Below are positions 42,215-53,866 of a DNA stretch of 64,000 nt, in pieces. The position numbers and the translations under genes were made by a program. The stretch covers positions 221,062,552-221,126,551 of the forward strand of contig VDFB02373365.1 in the NCBI GenBank assembly GCA_007258455.2. Direction: 5' to 3'. The first letter of the stretch is position 1; each line of letters opens with the position of its first letter. The notes under the pieces are model-generated. The model saw only the letters and a list, made by a program, of their open reading frames with translations, ran no database searches and was not told the DNA's origin. Source of the stretch: Sequoia sempervirens (taxonomy: Eukaryota; Streptophyta; Pinopsida; Cupressales; Cupressaceae).

Positions 42215-43370
42215 AATGAGTTTAATAGCTCGAAGGAGATCTTGGTAGGTTGAATTAAATAATGATGAGATCTAACTTGGATGAAGAAGTAATAATAGAG
42301 GTTATAGAGTCTGAAAGTGAAGATCTGAAAGCAAATGTCAAGTAAGCAAATGAATGTATTTAGAAACTAAGGAATCGGATCTAGAAATTCAAATTGAAGC
42401 ATAGAGAGGTTAACTACGAACTAAAAGAAGTAAAGGAGACTATTAAGAATTTAAGAGTGGAACTTGAAGAAATCAAAAGGATGGAAGAGAATCTGAAATT
42501 AGAAATTAAACAAAGCAAGAGAGGAAGAAAAACTAAAAAAGACTATCAATCAGAAGACAAAAAAATGTGATATACTTGAACAAGAAGTAGTAACCCTAAA
42601 GGCTAATCTGCAAAAAGAGAAAGCTCATGAAGAAAGGTTCAAGACTAGCTCTACAATTCTTGATGAGTTGATTTCATCTAGAAACCTGCAAAGGATAAAG
42701 GTGGTCTTGGATTTGAAGAAGGACAAAGCACTAAACCATTTTTCAGCAAAATGAATAATCAAAGGAAATTTCAAGGCAACACTTACCATCGAAGAATCAA
42801 TACCGAAAGGATACCCACTTGACAGCCTAATGCTCAAAGGTACTCATCTTTTAATGGTTTTTATTTCTAATGCAATAAATTTGGACATAGAGCAGTAGAA
42901 TGTATAAGTAGGATGAACCAAACTAAAATAAGTCAGAATGCTAGATTTTTTGCTCAAAATGCTATGTGTGCAACAAGTTTGGACATAGAGCTACTGAATA
43001 TAGAAGTCAAATGATGATGAACATATTTGATACAAACAGAAGGATTCAATCTTTTCAAGGATACTAATACACATGCAATATTTTTGGACACAAGGCTAAT
43101 TAGTGCAAGATGAAGATAAAAGCAAATTCATTTAACATTGGATATGTTAAGTGCTACATTTGCAACAAACTAGGACATTTCTTGAAAGTTTGTAGGATAA
43201 TTTTTTTAAAGAAATCTAATCTAAAATAGAAAAACATGTTAGTGAACAAAGTGGATCCTAAAGAAGTGAGGAAAGAAATGATAAAAATCTAGAGAAAGAA
43301 GGAAGAACTTGATAATAAGGACAAATCAGATAATCTTGTATCTGCATCCGGTGTAGAGACCCTTTTCAAG
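42215..43370 (+). pseudogene. Gag remnant of element D: coiled coil and four zinc-knuckle units
   Basis: A charged coiled-coil region (VNYELKEVKETIKNLRVELE, then KRMEENLKLEIKQSKRG) leads to SSTILDELISSRNLQ, a motif typical of the end of plant Copia gag. Four zinc-knuckle units spaced about 85-100 bp follow. The first three are decayed (CNKFGHRAVEC, CNKFGHRATEY, CNIFGHKAN-stop-C). The last is intact (CYICNKLGHFLKVC, CX2CX4HX4C, about 43152-43193). The N-terminal capsid part expected before the coiled coil is missing, since only about 50 bp separate it from the primer-binding site. Frameshifts and stops are frequent. Confidence 0.75.
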
Positions 43371-43379
43371 AGTTGAACA

Positions 43380-44412
43380 TGTATTGTGTGAATTGTGTGA
43401 AGTAAATGAATGAGTAATAAAACCACACAGTCAATGAAATATATTACATTAGAGAATTGAAATCACACAACTAATCAAATTGAAACAAAGCAAATTCTCT
43501 AAAATCGTCCCATTGTTTCCTATCTTCAGGGATTCATTAAATCATAATGGCTCTCAGATTTTTTTTTTGCACTATGACTGTTAGAATGACAACTTGAGGA
43601 ATGAAATGCTAGAAATGTAGTAAATCTATTCCTACATGATGATTGAATTACATGATATGCTGTAAACGATAATGGTAATATGATAATGGATATGATGCTA
43701 AAGACTATGATGAAAATGCTATATAAAAACTACTATGATAATAGAAATGCAACTAATAACTAAGCCATGATTGTGCTAAACTAAATGCTCAAATGCTCTC
43801 AATACTCAAAGTGCTCTAAGGTAATTTTTGCAGAGTAAGATTTCTCAAAGATGGGATATCAAATGTTGTAGAATGAGGTTGTATTTATAGAATTCCCAAG
43901 GCATATTGTGATGTGGCAACAACCAATGGTCAGGATTTCAGCTAGAAAGATCAAGGGTGGACAATGAAGAAGTTAAAGGGAATCATGGAGAGTGTTCCGT
44001 TTAATAGAACACCATGCCAAGTGTGAGAGAGAATGAAATGATGGAGAGAGCCAAGTGTCTCTGGTTTTTTTCAAAATTTGTTGAGGATAATTCCAATTTA
44101 AATATTAAGGATATTTAAATTCATGAGACACTTGATGAGGTGGCAAGATGAAAAGTTGGAGACATGTGACTAAATTTGAATTTGGAATTATTCAAACTTA
44201 GTAAGAAAATATTAATTAAATAAAAAAAACTATTAGAATTTGTTTATTTAATTAAAATTAGAGGAATATGAATTAAGATAAGAAGAATTAGAAAGTGTGA
44301 ACTACATAAATAAATTTAGAATTTATTTATGAGTAGACGAAATAAGAGGTTTATTAATTAAATACCTTGTATTTAATTAATTAATTATCCTGACTGATTT
44401 TAAGTGTATACA
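43380..44412 (-). repeat. Element C 3' LTR (complete)
   Basis: It starts TGTATTGTGTG and ends GTATACA. A shorter AT-palindrome set lies at 44210-44395, and a TATA-like CTATAAATAC lies at about 43881-43890 (minus strand). Confidence 0.88.
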
Positions 44413-44430
44413 TTTTTCCCCTCTTTGAAG
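44413..44430 (-). promoter_or_regulatory. Polypurine tract of element C
   Basis: The minus strand reads CTTCAAAGAGGGGAAAAA, the same core as in A and B. Confidence 0.85.
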
Positions 44431-44534
44431 TGACGTGTTTACACATTGCTTCAAAGACAAATTTGTTGGTGATACTAAGAAAAAATTCTCGATATGCCCC
44501 AGACACTGATTTCCAAGTGATGATGGATATATGC

Positions 44535-44658
44535 CCCCTCGGGAGATAAATCGACGAATTTTTGATTGTTTGTGATTTTTTGAATTTTTTGAAATTTTGA
44601 TGATTTTTTGATGATTTCAAATTTTTATGATGCAGAGACAATTTATCTCCCGAAAAAT
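44535..44658. other. Subterminal inverted repeat, element C
   Basis: CGGGAGATAAAT at about 44539 faces ATTTATCTCCCG at about 44642, a 12-bp perfect inverted repeat with a T-rich loop. It would form a stem in RNA of either strand. Confidence 0.6.
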
Positions 44659-45007
44659 GATGATGAACCTGCCAAGTGATGAAATGATTAATTAAGGCCT
44701 TTTGAAAATAAAATAAATCAATCCCACCAAATTCCCACTTAATCACCCATTAAAAGGTTAAAAGATGTGATTTGAAGTTCATTTGTGCATTTTCAATTTG
44801 AAAATTTGAGTGATTGAGCAACCTAGTGCAAATTGAGCAAGATGGTGATTCTAATCCAAACCCACCGATTCGAGTGTGTGCGATGCCACAACCGCCTGAC
44901 TACATATGGACCTGCACTTTGTATCCTGAAAAACCTCCTCGTGAATTTTGAATGTCACTTGTCTCGCATTTTTCACATTTGAATTCTTCCTTTTTGCGTT
45001 TTAGTGC

Positions 45008-45395
45008 ATAGGAAACCTGGTGTAGTGCATCAGTAGACTATTCTAGCACATCCAGTAGATTAGCGCATAGGGTCAATTGTGTAGCGCATAGGTGAATTTT
45101 TTTACTGCATAGGGTTCTTTAGCACATGCATGGCTAGATGTAGCACATCCATAGAATATTTTAGCACAATGATATTTTTGGTGCATAGATGACAAGATTT
45201 AGTGCATTTGGTCAAAGTTTTAACACATAGATCATTTTAGTACATTGATGCAATAGAATGGTACATTGATGAAATTTAATGGCACACTCATAGATTTGGC
45301 ACATTGAAGCCCTGTTGTGGTGCATTGGTGGAATTCTCTGGTGCATCCATGTATTTGGCACTTTGAGACACTATTTTAGCACATCTAGGGAAGAA
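45008..45395 (+). repeat. TTTTAGCGCAT array, element C, LTR-proximal at the 3' end (21- and 17-bp steps)
   Basis: About 20 decayed copies (TAGTGCAT, TAGCACAT, GGTGCATT, GGCACATT) are spaced mainly 21 bp, with some steps of 17 bp, such as GGCACACTCATAGATTT and GGTGCATCCATGTATTT. Orientation is as at 8594-9027 in element A. Confidence 0.75.
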
Positions 45396-45484
45396 TGATA
45401 AAATCTTGAGTGGACTCCTTGATTTTGATGATTATTGATCGCATCAGCCTATGATTTGATGATGTTTGATGATGTTGATTGATT

Positions 45485-45615
45485 AGATGATGATTGATCT
45501 CATGATAGGTGAGATCCAATGATAGGATGTTGATAATTGACCTCATGATAGGTGAGGATCAATGATAGGTTGATGATTGACCTCATGATAAGTGAGGATC
45601 AATGATAGGTGCTCA
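45485..45615. repeat. Tandem repeat of about 35-45 bp, element C
   Basis: Units share CTCATGATAGGTGAG(G)ATC followed by AATGATAGG, in about three copies. It occupies the place of the GATATGGGTCAC repeat in element A but is unrelated to it. Confidence 0.75.
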
Positions 45616-45859
45616 TGAGATGTAATCAAAATCTCATCAGAGCTGATTAGATTGATAGGATGATTGATGTTGATTGATAAATAATATTCTTGATTTGCAA
45701 TAGATTATGATGATAGGAGCCTTCAACAGTCCTCATGTTGTGGGAGCATTTCCTGAGGACCTGAGATTTGATTCCACATTTGGATCAGGCTAATCTGAAT
45801 GTGATTAGATGATGCAGATTGAATTCTTTGCTTGACATGCCCCAACATAGGAGTAACAG

Positions 45860-47600
45860 GTAACTTCTGTTTGCTTTGGTAGAGAGGTGGCATAGTGAAC
45901 ATAATACCTTTCACTTGGCCACTAGTGAGATGACAGTGACACTAGAGGATGTCTACCAGATTTTGAGGATCCCTGTTGTCAGAGAGCTGGTTGTGTATGA
46001 TTCGACTGAGCAAGGAGGGATTGATGCACTTTGAAGAGTTTTCAAGGATGATTAGATTTGCGGCTATGAGATTCCATGGCGAGAGATGGTGGATACATAC
46101 CTGACATTTCCATATGTGCTTGATAGATTTATTGGAGGTTTTCTATGTCCCAACTGCTGATCGAAGGGACTTTCAGTTGGCTGGGGTCAGATTTTGGAGA
46201 GCATGATTACGTAGGGGACCATATATGCATGGGAATCTTGCATGCTTACACATTTATACCATGATCTACATCAGGTTGTGTACCTTAGAGCATCCAGTTT
46301 ATCAGTTGGAGTGACATTACTATAGATATGGGTGTGGGAGCATATAGTTGTCACTCATCCCATTGTAGATAGATAGCGACCAGCCGATTGACCATATGTT
46401 CAGGATATACAGGTCCAGTTGTCCAACATAAGCTAGGAAAACTAGAGTAATGGAGGAGGGTATTGGATGACCTCAAGATAGTGACATGGCAGCCATATGT
46501 GGACTGTGAGTAGTGGTCAAAGGATGATATCAAGATGCCATATGCGTGTTCATCGAGATACCTGATCGAGAGGGCACCTTTTATTATTGAGAGATTCCTA
46601 TTGAGGAGAGGCCTTAGATAGTATGGTAGAGTATAGGGCATTCCCTAGGGAGTGGCTCTTGATGCATGTAGATGACATGATGTTCCAAAGTGGGGGCCTT
46701 GCTTATCCTATGATGCAACGGTTGAGGAGTACCAGGGATTATAGGTAGTGATATGGGATTATCATCCAAAGATTATAGAAGTTGTAGTGTCAGAGGAATA
46801 CGCACAATATTTCTTTGTGCATCCCTTCTTGCAGATATCTAGTACAAATGAGCTAGTACCTACATTGGATGATGATGAGAGGGAACCACCACATGCACGT
46901 AGGCGGAGGAGAGATGGAGGAGATGATGAGGAGGAGGGAGAGAGAAATGATGATGGAGATGGGGATGGAGATGGTGGAGGTGGTGGATATGGAGATGGAG
47001 GTAGAGATGGTGGCAAAGATGGAGATGGTGGTGATGGGGGTGGTAGGAATGTGTTAGATCTCAAAGTGCCTCAGAAGAGGCGATCACTGGTGGCTGCAGC
47101 ACAACATGTTTAGATTTGGTTGCCTTCACAATAGTAGCAGACACAGATAGCCACTCTATAGGTCTAGGTACAGATTCTGCAGGGTCAGCTGCCACAGGTA
47201 CAAACTTTGCTACAAGCACAAGCCTAGGCATAGACGTAGGCACATGCACAAATTTCCACCCTCATACCCTAGAGAGATACCTTGGGACAATGGTGTGAGT
47301 AGGAAGAGGGTGTGGAGAAGAGACTATAGAGAGTTGTCGAGGGTACTAGTACAACAGATTACCTCAGAGAGGTACGACACTCTGCCAAGGAGGCCAACTA
47401 TTACAGGCTGTGATACCATGAGGTAGTGCATGTTGAGCAGCATGTGAGTTATGCTTAGTCCACTAGGTCAGGACATAGTCACTCCGGGACTACCAGTAGG
47501 GGTGTTACATGGCCTCCACCTTGTAGAGATCCAGGGGCAGGACCGTCAGGTGGTGTAGCAGGAGGCACAAGGCCGACATTGTTTGGGGCTACTAGCACAT
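45860..47600 (+). pseudogene. Antisense plant mobile domain ORF of element C (decayed)
   Basis: The order of motifs is the same as at 9555-11510: RWHSEHNTFHLATSEMTVTL, EDVYQILRIPVV, DRFIGGFLCPN, SKGLSVGWGQILESMIT, LTHLYHDLHQVVYL and IWVWEHIVV. Then come an acidic Asp/Gly-rich region (46860-47050) and a Gln/Thr-rich tail. Many in-frame stops (for example TGA near 46033, TAG near 46050 and 46213) and frameshifts break it. Its presence in two diverged elements shows that the antisense ORF belongs to the family and is not a chance capture in one copy. Confidence 0.72.
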
Positions 47601-47639
47601 AGTTCCGATGTTGACATGCGATGTACTAATATTTGATGA

Positions 47640-49050
47640 TGTATACATTGATTTAGAGACATGATGATTATTCTGCCATGTTTGATGTATCTCTTGACAT
47701 GTATTTGGATATCATTGTACATTTGACAATATGATTTTTTTTTAGATTTATATGATATGCATCGGTGATTTAGTGATCTATATGATGGATGCCTATGATG
47801 GGTGCATTTAATTTCTATGTTGTGTTATGTGATGTTTTAATATGATGATGTTATGGTTGATGTATGGCTGTATGGATGATATGATAATGTATATGATTCT
47901 AAATGCTCTATGGATGATTCTAAATGCTTTAATATGATGATGCTATGGATTATGTTTGATGCTTTATGCTGTATGAGATGGGTTTGATTATGTAAATGAT
48001 ATGTAATGCACTTTATTTTTGTATTTTCTAATGCAAATATTATGATGTAATGCATGGATGGATGAATGATGTGATAATGCTTTCTAATGTATGTATGATA
48101 GGAAAATGATTATGCAACTACATGAGAATGATATGTTTTTGTTAATTCCAAATTACTTAATCCATTAATGATAGAGATAACATCATTTTGAAAATTGTGC
48201 TAGCCTTGGAAAATCCATAAATATAGATGCAAAACTAATATGGATGCAATCTAACTTAACTATGAAAAACTAACATGCAATGTTGTCATCATATTTAGCC
48301 AATTTGTTCTGCTTTTATCATCATTGAGCCTTTGAATTTTTGAAAGTGAGTACAAACATTGATGGTATAATTAGACTATGATGACCTGAGTACTACTTCC
48401 ATGATTTTTGATATTGCAAGTTAACACAAGCATCTAGGTATAATTAAACCAAGATGACCTGAGCATTACTCACGTAAATAGACAAGAGTTGATCATTTTC
48501 CTATGAAAATTATGAATTTCATCAATGATACTTTGTAGAGCATGTCCCATAACAATTTGCACAGTAGTAATGATTAACTCACAGACAATAGAAAAATCAA
48601 ATATCATTCTCCTTCCTAGCTCCTCTAGTTCAAGACATCATCGATTTTCTCTGGAGAAATGATAACAAAAATTAGAGTACAGCAGTTGAAAATGCATGCT
48701 AACATGATAAAGCCATGATTCAAAAGACCATCATCCATATAGCTTTGTTTTGATTTGATTAATTGATTTAGTTGCTTAATATGGATGGTTGATGTGTAAA
48801 GTTTGATGATTGATGTTCAATGTTAAGTTGCACTATAATCATTGTGTTTTTTGTGTTGTCTAACTATTGTTTATATGTTGGTTTAAGCTCAAAGTTTATT
48901 GCCCCCAGTGAGTTCAGGATTTTTCCCCCAGTCTAGGGTGAGACACGATCGTAATGCCAAGATATGTACATGAGGTTTTTGATGACAGGAAAAATGATGG
49001 CGAAAGTGAATGGTAGACATGTGCTCAAATAGATGGAAAAGCTAATCTAT
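47640..49050. other. Noncoding spacer of element C between antisense ORF and integrase
   Basis: ATG-rich sequence (47640-48120) corresponds to the expanded tract of element A. A conserved segment (48360-48570) then shares GATGACCTGAG and GGTATAATT words with 13440-13700. CCTG...AGGTTTTCA hairpin words occur near 49070 and 49190. No ORF. Confidence 0.55.
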
Positions 49051-49221
49051 CATAAATAGCGTCTGATACTAGGTTTTCACTACTTGTTTTTATTACACTT
49101 TTTTAGATTTTATGATTTTTTTTATTTTTATTTTCACTTTTTTTGTTTTTTTCTCTTTTTTGATTTTTTTTGTTGTCACCAAGATGCCTGTTTTCTAGGT
49201 TTTCATCAGGGCAACCATTTT

Positions 49222-50400
49222 TTAAGGACATTTTCTCATTTTTTTGTATTTTTTCAGGACTTTTATCTTGAGATGCAAGTTGTTGATAGGCTCTTCAAAA
49301 AAATACCCTTCAGGTGTAGATAGTTGATAGACTCTAGATCCGTAGACTGATACGATGAAAAAGGGACCTAGCCAGTTTGGTTCAAATTTCCCCTTCTTCT
49401 TTCGTTCCTGTTGATTACAGGGATTTTCTTTCAGGACCAAGTCACCAACTTGAAATGTTCTTGGTTTGACCCTGTGATTGTAGCTTTTGGACATCCTCTG
49501 TTGATAGGTTTTCAGGTGATCCACTGCATGTTGACAACCCTCATCCAATAGTTCCAATTCCTATAGCCTAGACACCCGATAGTCTTCCTATGAGATAATT
49601 CCTTTCAAAGAAACTCTTAGGGATTGTAGCTCAACCTCAATAGGTAGAATGGCCTCTAATCCATATACAATAGTGTATGGTGTGGCTCTTGTTGGGGTGC
49701 GGATACTGGTTCTATAGGCCCACAAGGCAAGGTTCAGTTGAATGTTCCAGTCTCATCCAACATCGTTGACGGTTTTCTTTAGGATCTTCAAGATAGTTTT
49801 GTTTGAGGCCTTTGCCTGGCCATTTCCTTGGGGATAATATGGTGTTGAAAAATGATGCTAGATATGAAACCTTTCACAAATTTCTTGGACGTCCTGATTC
49901 TTGAAAGGGCTACCATTGTCAGTGACAATGGACTGAGGAACGTCGTACTGACAGATAATGTAATTTAGGATAAAAGAGGCAATTTGTTTTCTTGTGATGG
50001 TGGTCAAGGGAACAACTTCAATCCATTTTGTAAAGTACTCCATGGCTGTGATGATGAATTTGTGTCCATTGGAAGATGACAGGTGAATTTTACCTACAAG
50101 ATATAGGCCCACTGACAAAAGGGCCATGTTGATGCAAATGGTTGGAGTTCCCATGTTGGTGTGTGTATGATATTGCCATGAATTTGAAATTTCTGGAATT
50201 TCTTGACAAATTGAAAAGACTCCTTCTCCATATTTGACCAGTAATACCCCAAACATAGGAGCTTCTTAGCAAGAGTTAGCCCACTTGAATGAGTTCCACA
50301 GATACCTTCATGAACCTTGTGTAAAACGGTTTCAGCTTTGTTATGTTCAAGACACCAAAGGAGAGTACCATCAAGACCTTGTCAGTAAAGTACATTGACT
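49222..50400 (-). pseudogene. Integrase of element C
   Basis: The core reads NGHKFIITAMEYFTKWIEVV, SIVTDNGSPFKNQDVQEIC (50256-49858), then in other frames [15 protein letters not shown] (about 49810). The C-terminal domain (49557-49222) has YNHRVKPRTFQVGDLVLKEN, NWLGPFFIVSVYG and EPINNLHLK, a GPY/F-type tail. The first catalytic Asp is Tyr (VGLYLVGK), the second is intact (TDNG) and the Glu is Lys (QAKAS for QVEAS). A is damaged at a different residue, so the two copies decayed independently. Confidence 0.85.
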
Positions 50401-50479
50401 ATCAAGGTATGTCAAGCTACTTGTCAAATAAAGTTATATTCTAGTTTCAAGATAGATCTGGTGATAGGGTGATGTCTTT

Positions 50480-50956
50480 TAGTTAGGTGTAGATCTTCCC
50501 ATAGATTGAGGATTCTGTGACTTGGGATTCGGGGTTATCATAGGCCAAGTTAAATAGTTGTTCCACCATGAACTCATAATGACTTTATTTTTCAGGTATC
50601 TGTAGGAGAGAAGCAATGGTTGCCATAGCATCAACAACTTTGTTGTCCCCTCTTGGGATTTGTTCAAATTTGATTTCAACAAACTACTTTTTAAAGTCAT
50701 TCACCATTCTTTTACACGACATCAATTTTTCATATTTTGTCTAATAATCATCATTCACCTGATTTATGACCAATTGAGAATCTCTAGAGATTTGCAACTC
50801 TGTGATTTTCCACTCTATGACTGTCTTGATACCAATGATGAGTGCTTCATACTCAGTTGTGTTGTTAGTGCAAGGAAACATTAATCTATACAACTTTGGA
50901 ATGGTGTGTCCTTGAGGCGTGATAAATAGGATTTCAACTCCTGATCCATGTTGCAT
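50480..50956 (-). pseudogene. Second RNase H domain of element C
   Basis: It reads MQHGSGVEILFITPQGHTIP, then CTNNTTEYEALIIGIKTVIE, WKITELQISRDSQLVINQVN. The Glu of EYEAL and the Asp of RDSQLV are kept, although the initial YFDGS is blurred by a frameshift and stop around 50960-50985. Later parts shift frame. Confidence 0.8.
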
Positions 50957-50983
50957 GTAAGATCCATCAAAATATAATATCCA

Positions 50984-51538
50984 CTATTGTGTTGACACTG
51001 TAAGGACATCTGAGTCTGGAAACTCAATGCTCATGGGATGATCATCTTGTAATGGTGCTTCAGCTAGCTGGTTTGTGATTGGTTGGCCCTTGATTGCTTT
51101 CCTTTCCACATACTGAATGCCAAACTTTTTCAATATCATCACCCATTTGGCTAGTCTCCCTATTAGGGAGGCTTTGCTAAGTAGATACTTCAATGGATCA
51201 ATTATTGCTATGAGTTTGATGGTATGGGTTAATATGTAGTGTCTTAGTTGTTGAGTAGAAAATACTACCACCAAACAAGCTTTTTCAATAAATGTGTAGT
51301 TGATTTCATAGCCATTCAAGGTTCTGCTTATGTAATAAATAGCCCTTTCTTTTCTCGCAGAGTTTTCATGTGCTAGTAGAGCGCCCAAAGATACCTCTGT
51401 TATTGCAATGTAGAGTAATAATGGTTTTCCTTCCGTAGGTGGTACCAGTATGGGTGGTGACATTAGATATTGTTTGAGTTGATTAAAAGCTACTTCACAT
51501 TTTTCATCCCATTTAAAAGAAATGTTCTTGTGTAGCAA
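50984..51538 (-). CDS. RT-linked RNase H domain of element C
   Basis: The 184-residue open stretch has CEVAFNQLKQYLMSPPILVP, LLLYIAITEVSLGALLAHEN, RAIYYISRTLNGYEINYTFI, EKACLVVVFSTQQLRHYILT and IDPLKYLLSKASLIGRLAKW, followed by the tether QPITNQLAEAPLQDDHPMSI. It aligns segment by segment with 16343-16678 and the start of 16013-16324 in element A, which has stops where this copy is open. Confidence 0.87.
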   Translation of the reverse strand: MLHKNISFKWDEKCEVAFNQLKQYLMSPPILVPPTEGKPLLLYIAITEVSLGALLAHENSARKERAIYYISRTLNGYEINYTFIEKACLVVVFSTQQLRHYILTHTIKLIAIIDPLKYLLSKASLIGRLAKWVMILKKFGIQYVERKAIKGQPITNQLAEAPLQDDHPMSIEFPDSDVLTVSTQ

Positions 51539-51598
51539 GTGATTAAATGGATGAGTTTTATTTGCTAGTTGTACAATGAACCTCCTGATAGACTGGAA

Positions 51599-52411
51599 TC
51601 ATCCCTGTAAAGATTTGAGTTGGTTGATATTCTTAGGAGAAGGCATCTCCATGATGGCTTTGACTTTTATAGGATCCACCTCAATGCCTTTAGCTGATAC
51701 TATATATCCTAAAATTTTAGCTGATGTCACACCAAATACACGTTTCTTGGGATTTAATCTTACATTGAATTTCTCCAACCTAATGAAGATTTTATCTAGG
51801 ATTTCTAGATGTCCTTCCCTAGTGTATGATTTTTCCAATAGGTCATCTACATAGTCTTCCATGAAGATGTGCATCATTTCATGAAAGATGGTGGTCATCG
51901 TGCGTTGATAAGTAGCCCCAACATTCTTCAACCCAAAAGGCATGACATTCCAATAGAAAGTACCCCATGAACATGTGAAATCAATTTTCTCTTGATCTTT
52001 TGGTGCTATTTTTATCTAATTATAACTTGAAAATCTGTCCATGAGTGATAAAATTTCATGTCTAGCTATCAAATCTACAATGATGTCAATGTTAGGAAAA
52101 TGAAAATCATCCTTTGGATAGGACCTATTAAGATCTCTGAAATCCGTATATATCCTGATGTTGTTATCTGGTTTTGAAATTGGTATAATGTTTGAGATCC
52201 ATTTAGCATAATCAATAGGTCGGATAAACCCTACGTCCAATAGTTTCTTCAATTCAACCTTCACCAGTAGGGTGATATGGGGATGCATTTTTCTCAATTT
52301 TTGTTTCACTGGTTTCACTCTAGGTGGAAATGATAAATTATGCATTATAAGCTCTAGATCTATCCTCGACATATCAACATATGAACAAGCAAAGTTGATT
52401 TGTCTCTTCAA
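51599..52411 (-). pseudogene. Reverse transcriptase of element C
   Basis: The N-terminal half (52411-52016) has KLRKMHPHITLLVKVELKKL, DVGFIRPIDYAKWISNIIPI and TDFRDLNRSYPKDD. After a TAG for CAG (FSSYN-stop-IKIAP, about 52014-52016), the second half (51943-51599) has MPFGLKNVGATYQRTMTTIF, MEDYVDDLLEKSYTREGHLE, KKRVFGVTSAKILGYIVSAK and a TGA/TAG end near SLQG. The YVDD catalytic motif is intact. Apart from the stops it is a full-length Ty3/gypsy RT. Confidence 0.9.
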
Positions 52412-53370
52412 AGAACTTAGTGAAGCTTGGTTTTTCTTCCTCTGTCATGGATGTTGCTAGATGTAGAGTCTTGACTATTTTAGTTGTACCAATGTTGATG
52501 GACTGTGTGGGTTCAATCAGTACTGAGGATCTCTCATGATAGTGCTTAGGAAGAGTGTCAAATCTCCCATCTTTCTGTGCCTCAAAGAGGTTTTCACCGT
52601 TAGATGCGCTCTTTATTTTTACTTTTTCTTGATCTAATATTGTCATTAAATGGTTTTCACCATTAGATTGATTTTTGATATTCATTTTGTAGTTGAGAGA
52701 TTTGGCACTCCCTTTGTCTGAAGCTTAATTATGAGATTCACTAGTGGAACATGTTTTAGGATTATTAGAGCAAAGTAAATTTACAATGGCATCATTATTT
52801 GGAAAGATAGGGATGTCAAGCAGCTTGGTTTGGTCCCAGTCAATTAGTTCAGGGTGTAGCAATGGCAAGAAATCATTAGAATAGTTTAAGTCAAAAGGGG
52901 TGAGTGTCCTGATGGCAATGTTGTCAAAGTTTTCAATAGAAATGTTGAGGTCTATGATGTTACTCTCTTCCGAAGGATCTATCTCGCTCAAATTTTGATC
53001 ATCTTGATCACTTGAGTCATCGATATGTTGTGATCCAATTTCAAGTGGTCTAGACCCAGAGCTTTGTCCCTTCGTATGTGTTGGTGCATACCTTTGTATC
53101 ACATAAATTTATTTATCATGACAAGATTCTTTAGAGAGCGAGTCCCATTCATATTCATTGGAATCTGTTTTGGAACTATCTCGCAATTGGAGGATTCGCT
53201 CAATAACCTGCTGCCTGATTTCTTCTTCGGTCTCTTCCCTGTATCCTAGCCCTGTCTTATATTTTGGATTGGTTATAGTAGGTTGTATTGATTCAACAAT
53301 TCCTTCTTTTCTTTTTCCAACAAGACTATTTCCTTCATATCCCAAATTTTCTAGGATTGTTTACCCTTTT
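52374..53370 (-). pseudogene. G-patch-like segment and acidic linker of element C pol
   Basis: It starts near ENLGYEGNSLVGKRKEGIV, with KTGLGYREETEEE behind it: the same Gly/Tyr spacing as at 18014-18601. It continues through YEWDSLSKESCHDK and an acidic stretch (EIDPSEESNIIDLNISIENF) to HPELIDWDQTKLLDIPIFPN. A second part (52685-52374) has LPKHYHERSSVLIEPTQSIN, leading into RT. Breaks occur near 53105 and 52720. Confidence 0.6.
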
Positions 53371-53866
53371 CCATATTGTTTTGTTTGTACATTGGAAGTT
53401 GATGCTTGTGATGTCTCTTCATCTTTATATAACCAGTTTAGAAAATCCTTGTCTTTTGACTCATCCACTAAAGTTCCTTCTTTGACAAATTTACCTTCAA
53501 ATAGTGTGGTTGGTTGTGAGGATTTTTGTTTTTATGTGGATGGATATCCATATGACTTAGGAGAAGGCAACAGTTGTGAAACACATAATGATTGCTCAAT
53601 AGAATATTCCCCCATGCCTTTATCTTTATATTAGACCTTTTTCTCAAATAGTTTTGACAAAGCATTTAGTTGACTTTCATTTCTTAAAGAAGTAGAATCA
53701 CCAATACCTTTATCCTTTGACTGGAGCTTTCCCTCAAGCTGATTTGACCTTCCTTGTTTGATGAACTAGGAGTGATGGCCTCCCTGTTATGTGGTACAAA
53801 GGTGTATTGGAATGATTTAAGTGTGTTGCAATATTGAGGATTGTTGGAATCAGTTGAAATTGTAAT

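Noticed and set aside
46762..47064. Pro/Ser-rich minus-strand ORF opposite the Asp/Gly-rich stretch
   Set aside because: It is the shadow of the acidic region of the decayed antisense PMD ORF.
49084..49323. Phe-rich plus-strand ORF near the hairpin repeats of element C
   Set aside because: It is a T-rich segment overlapping the integrase tail on the other strand.
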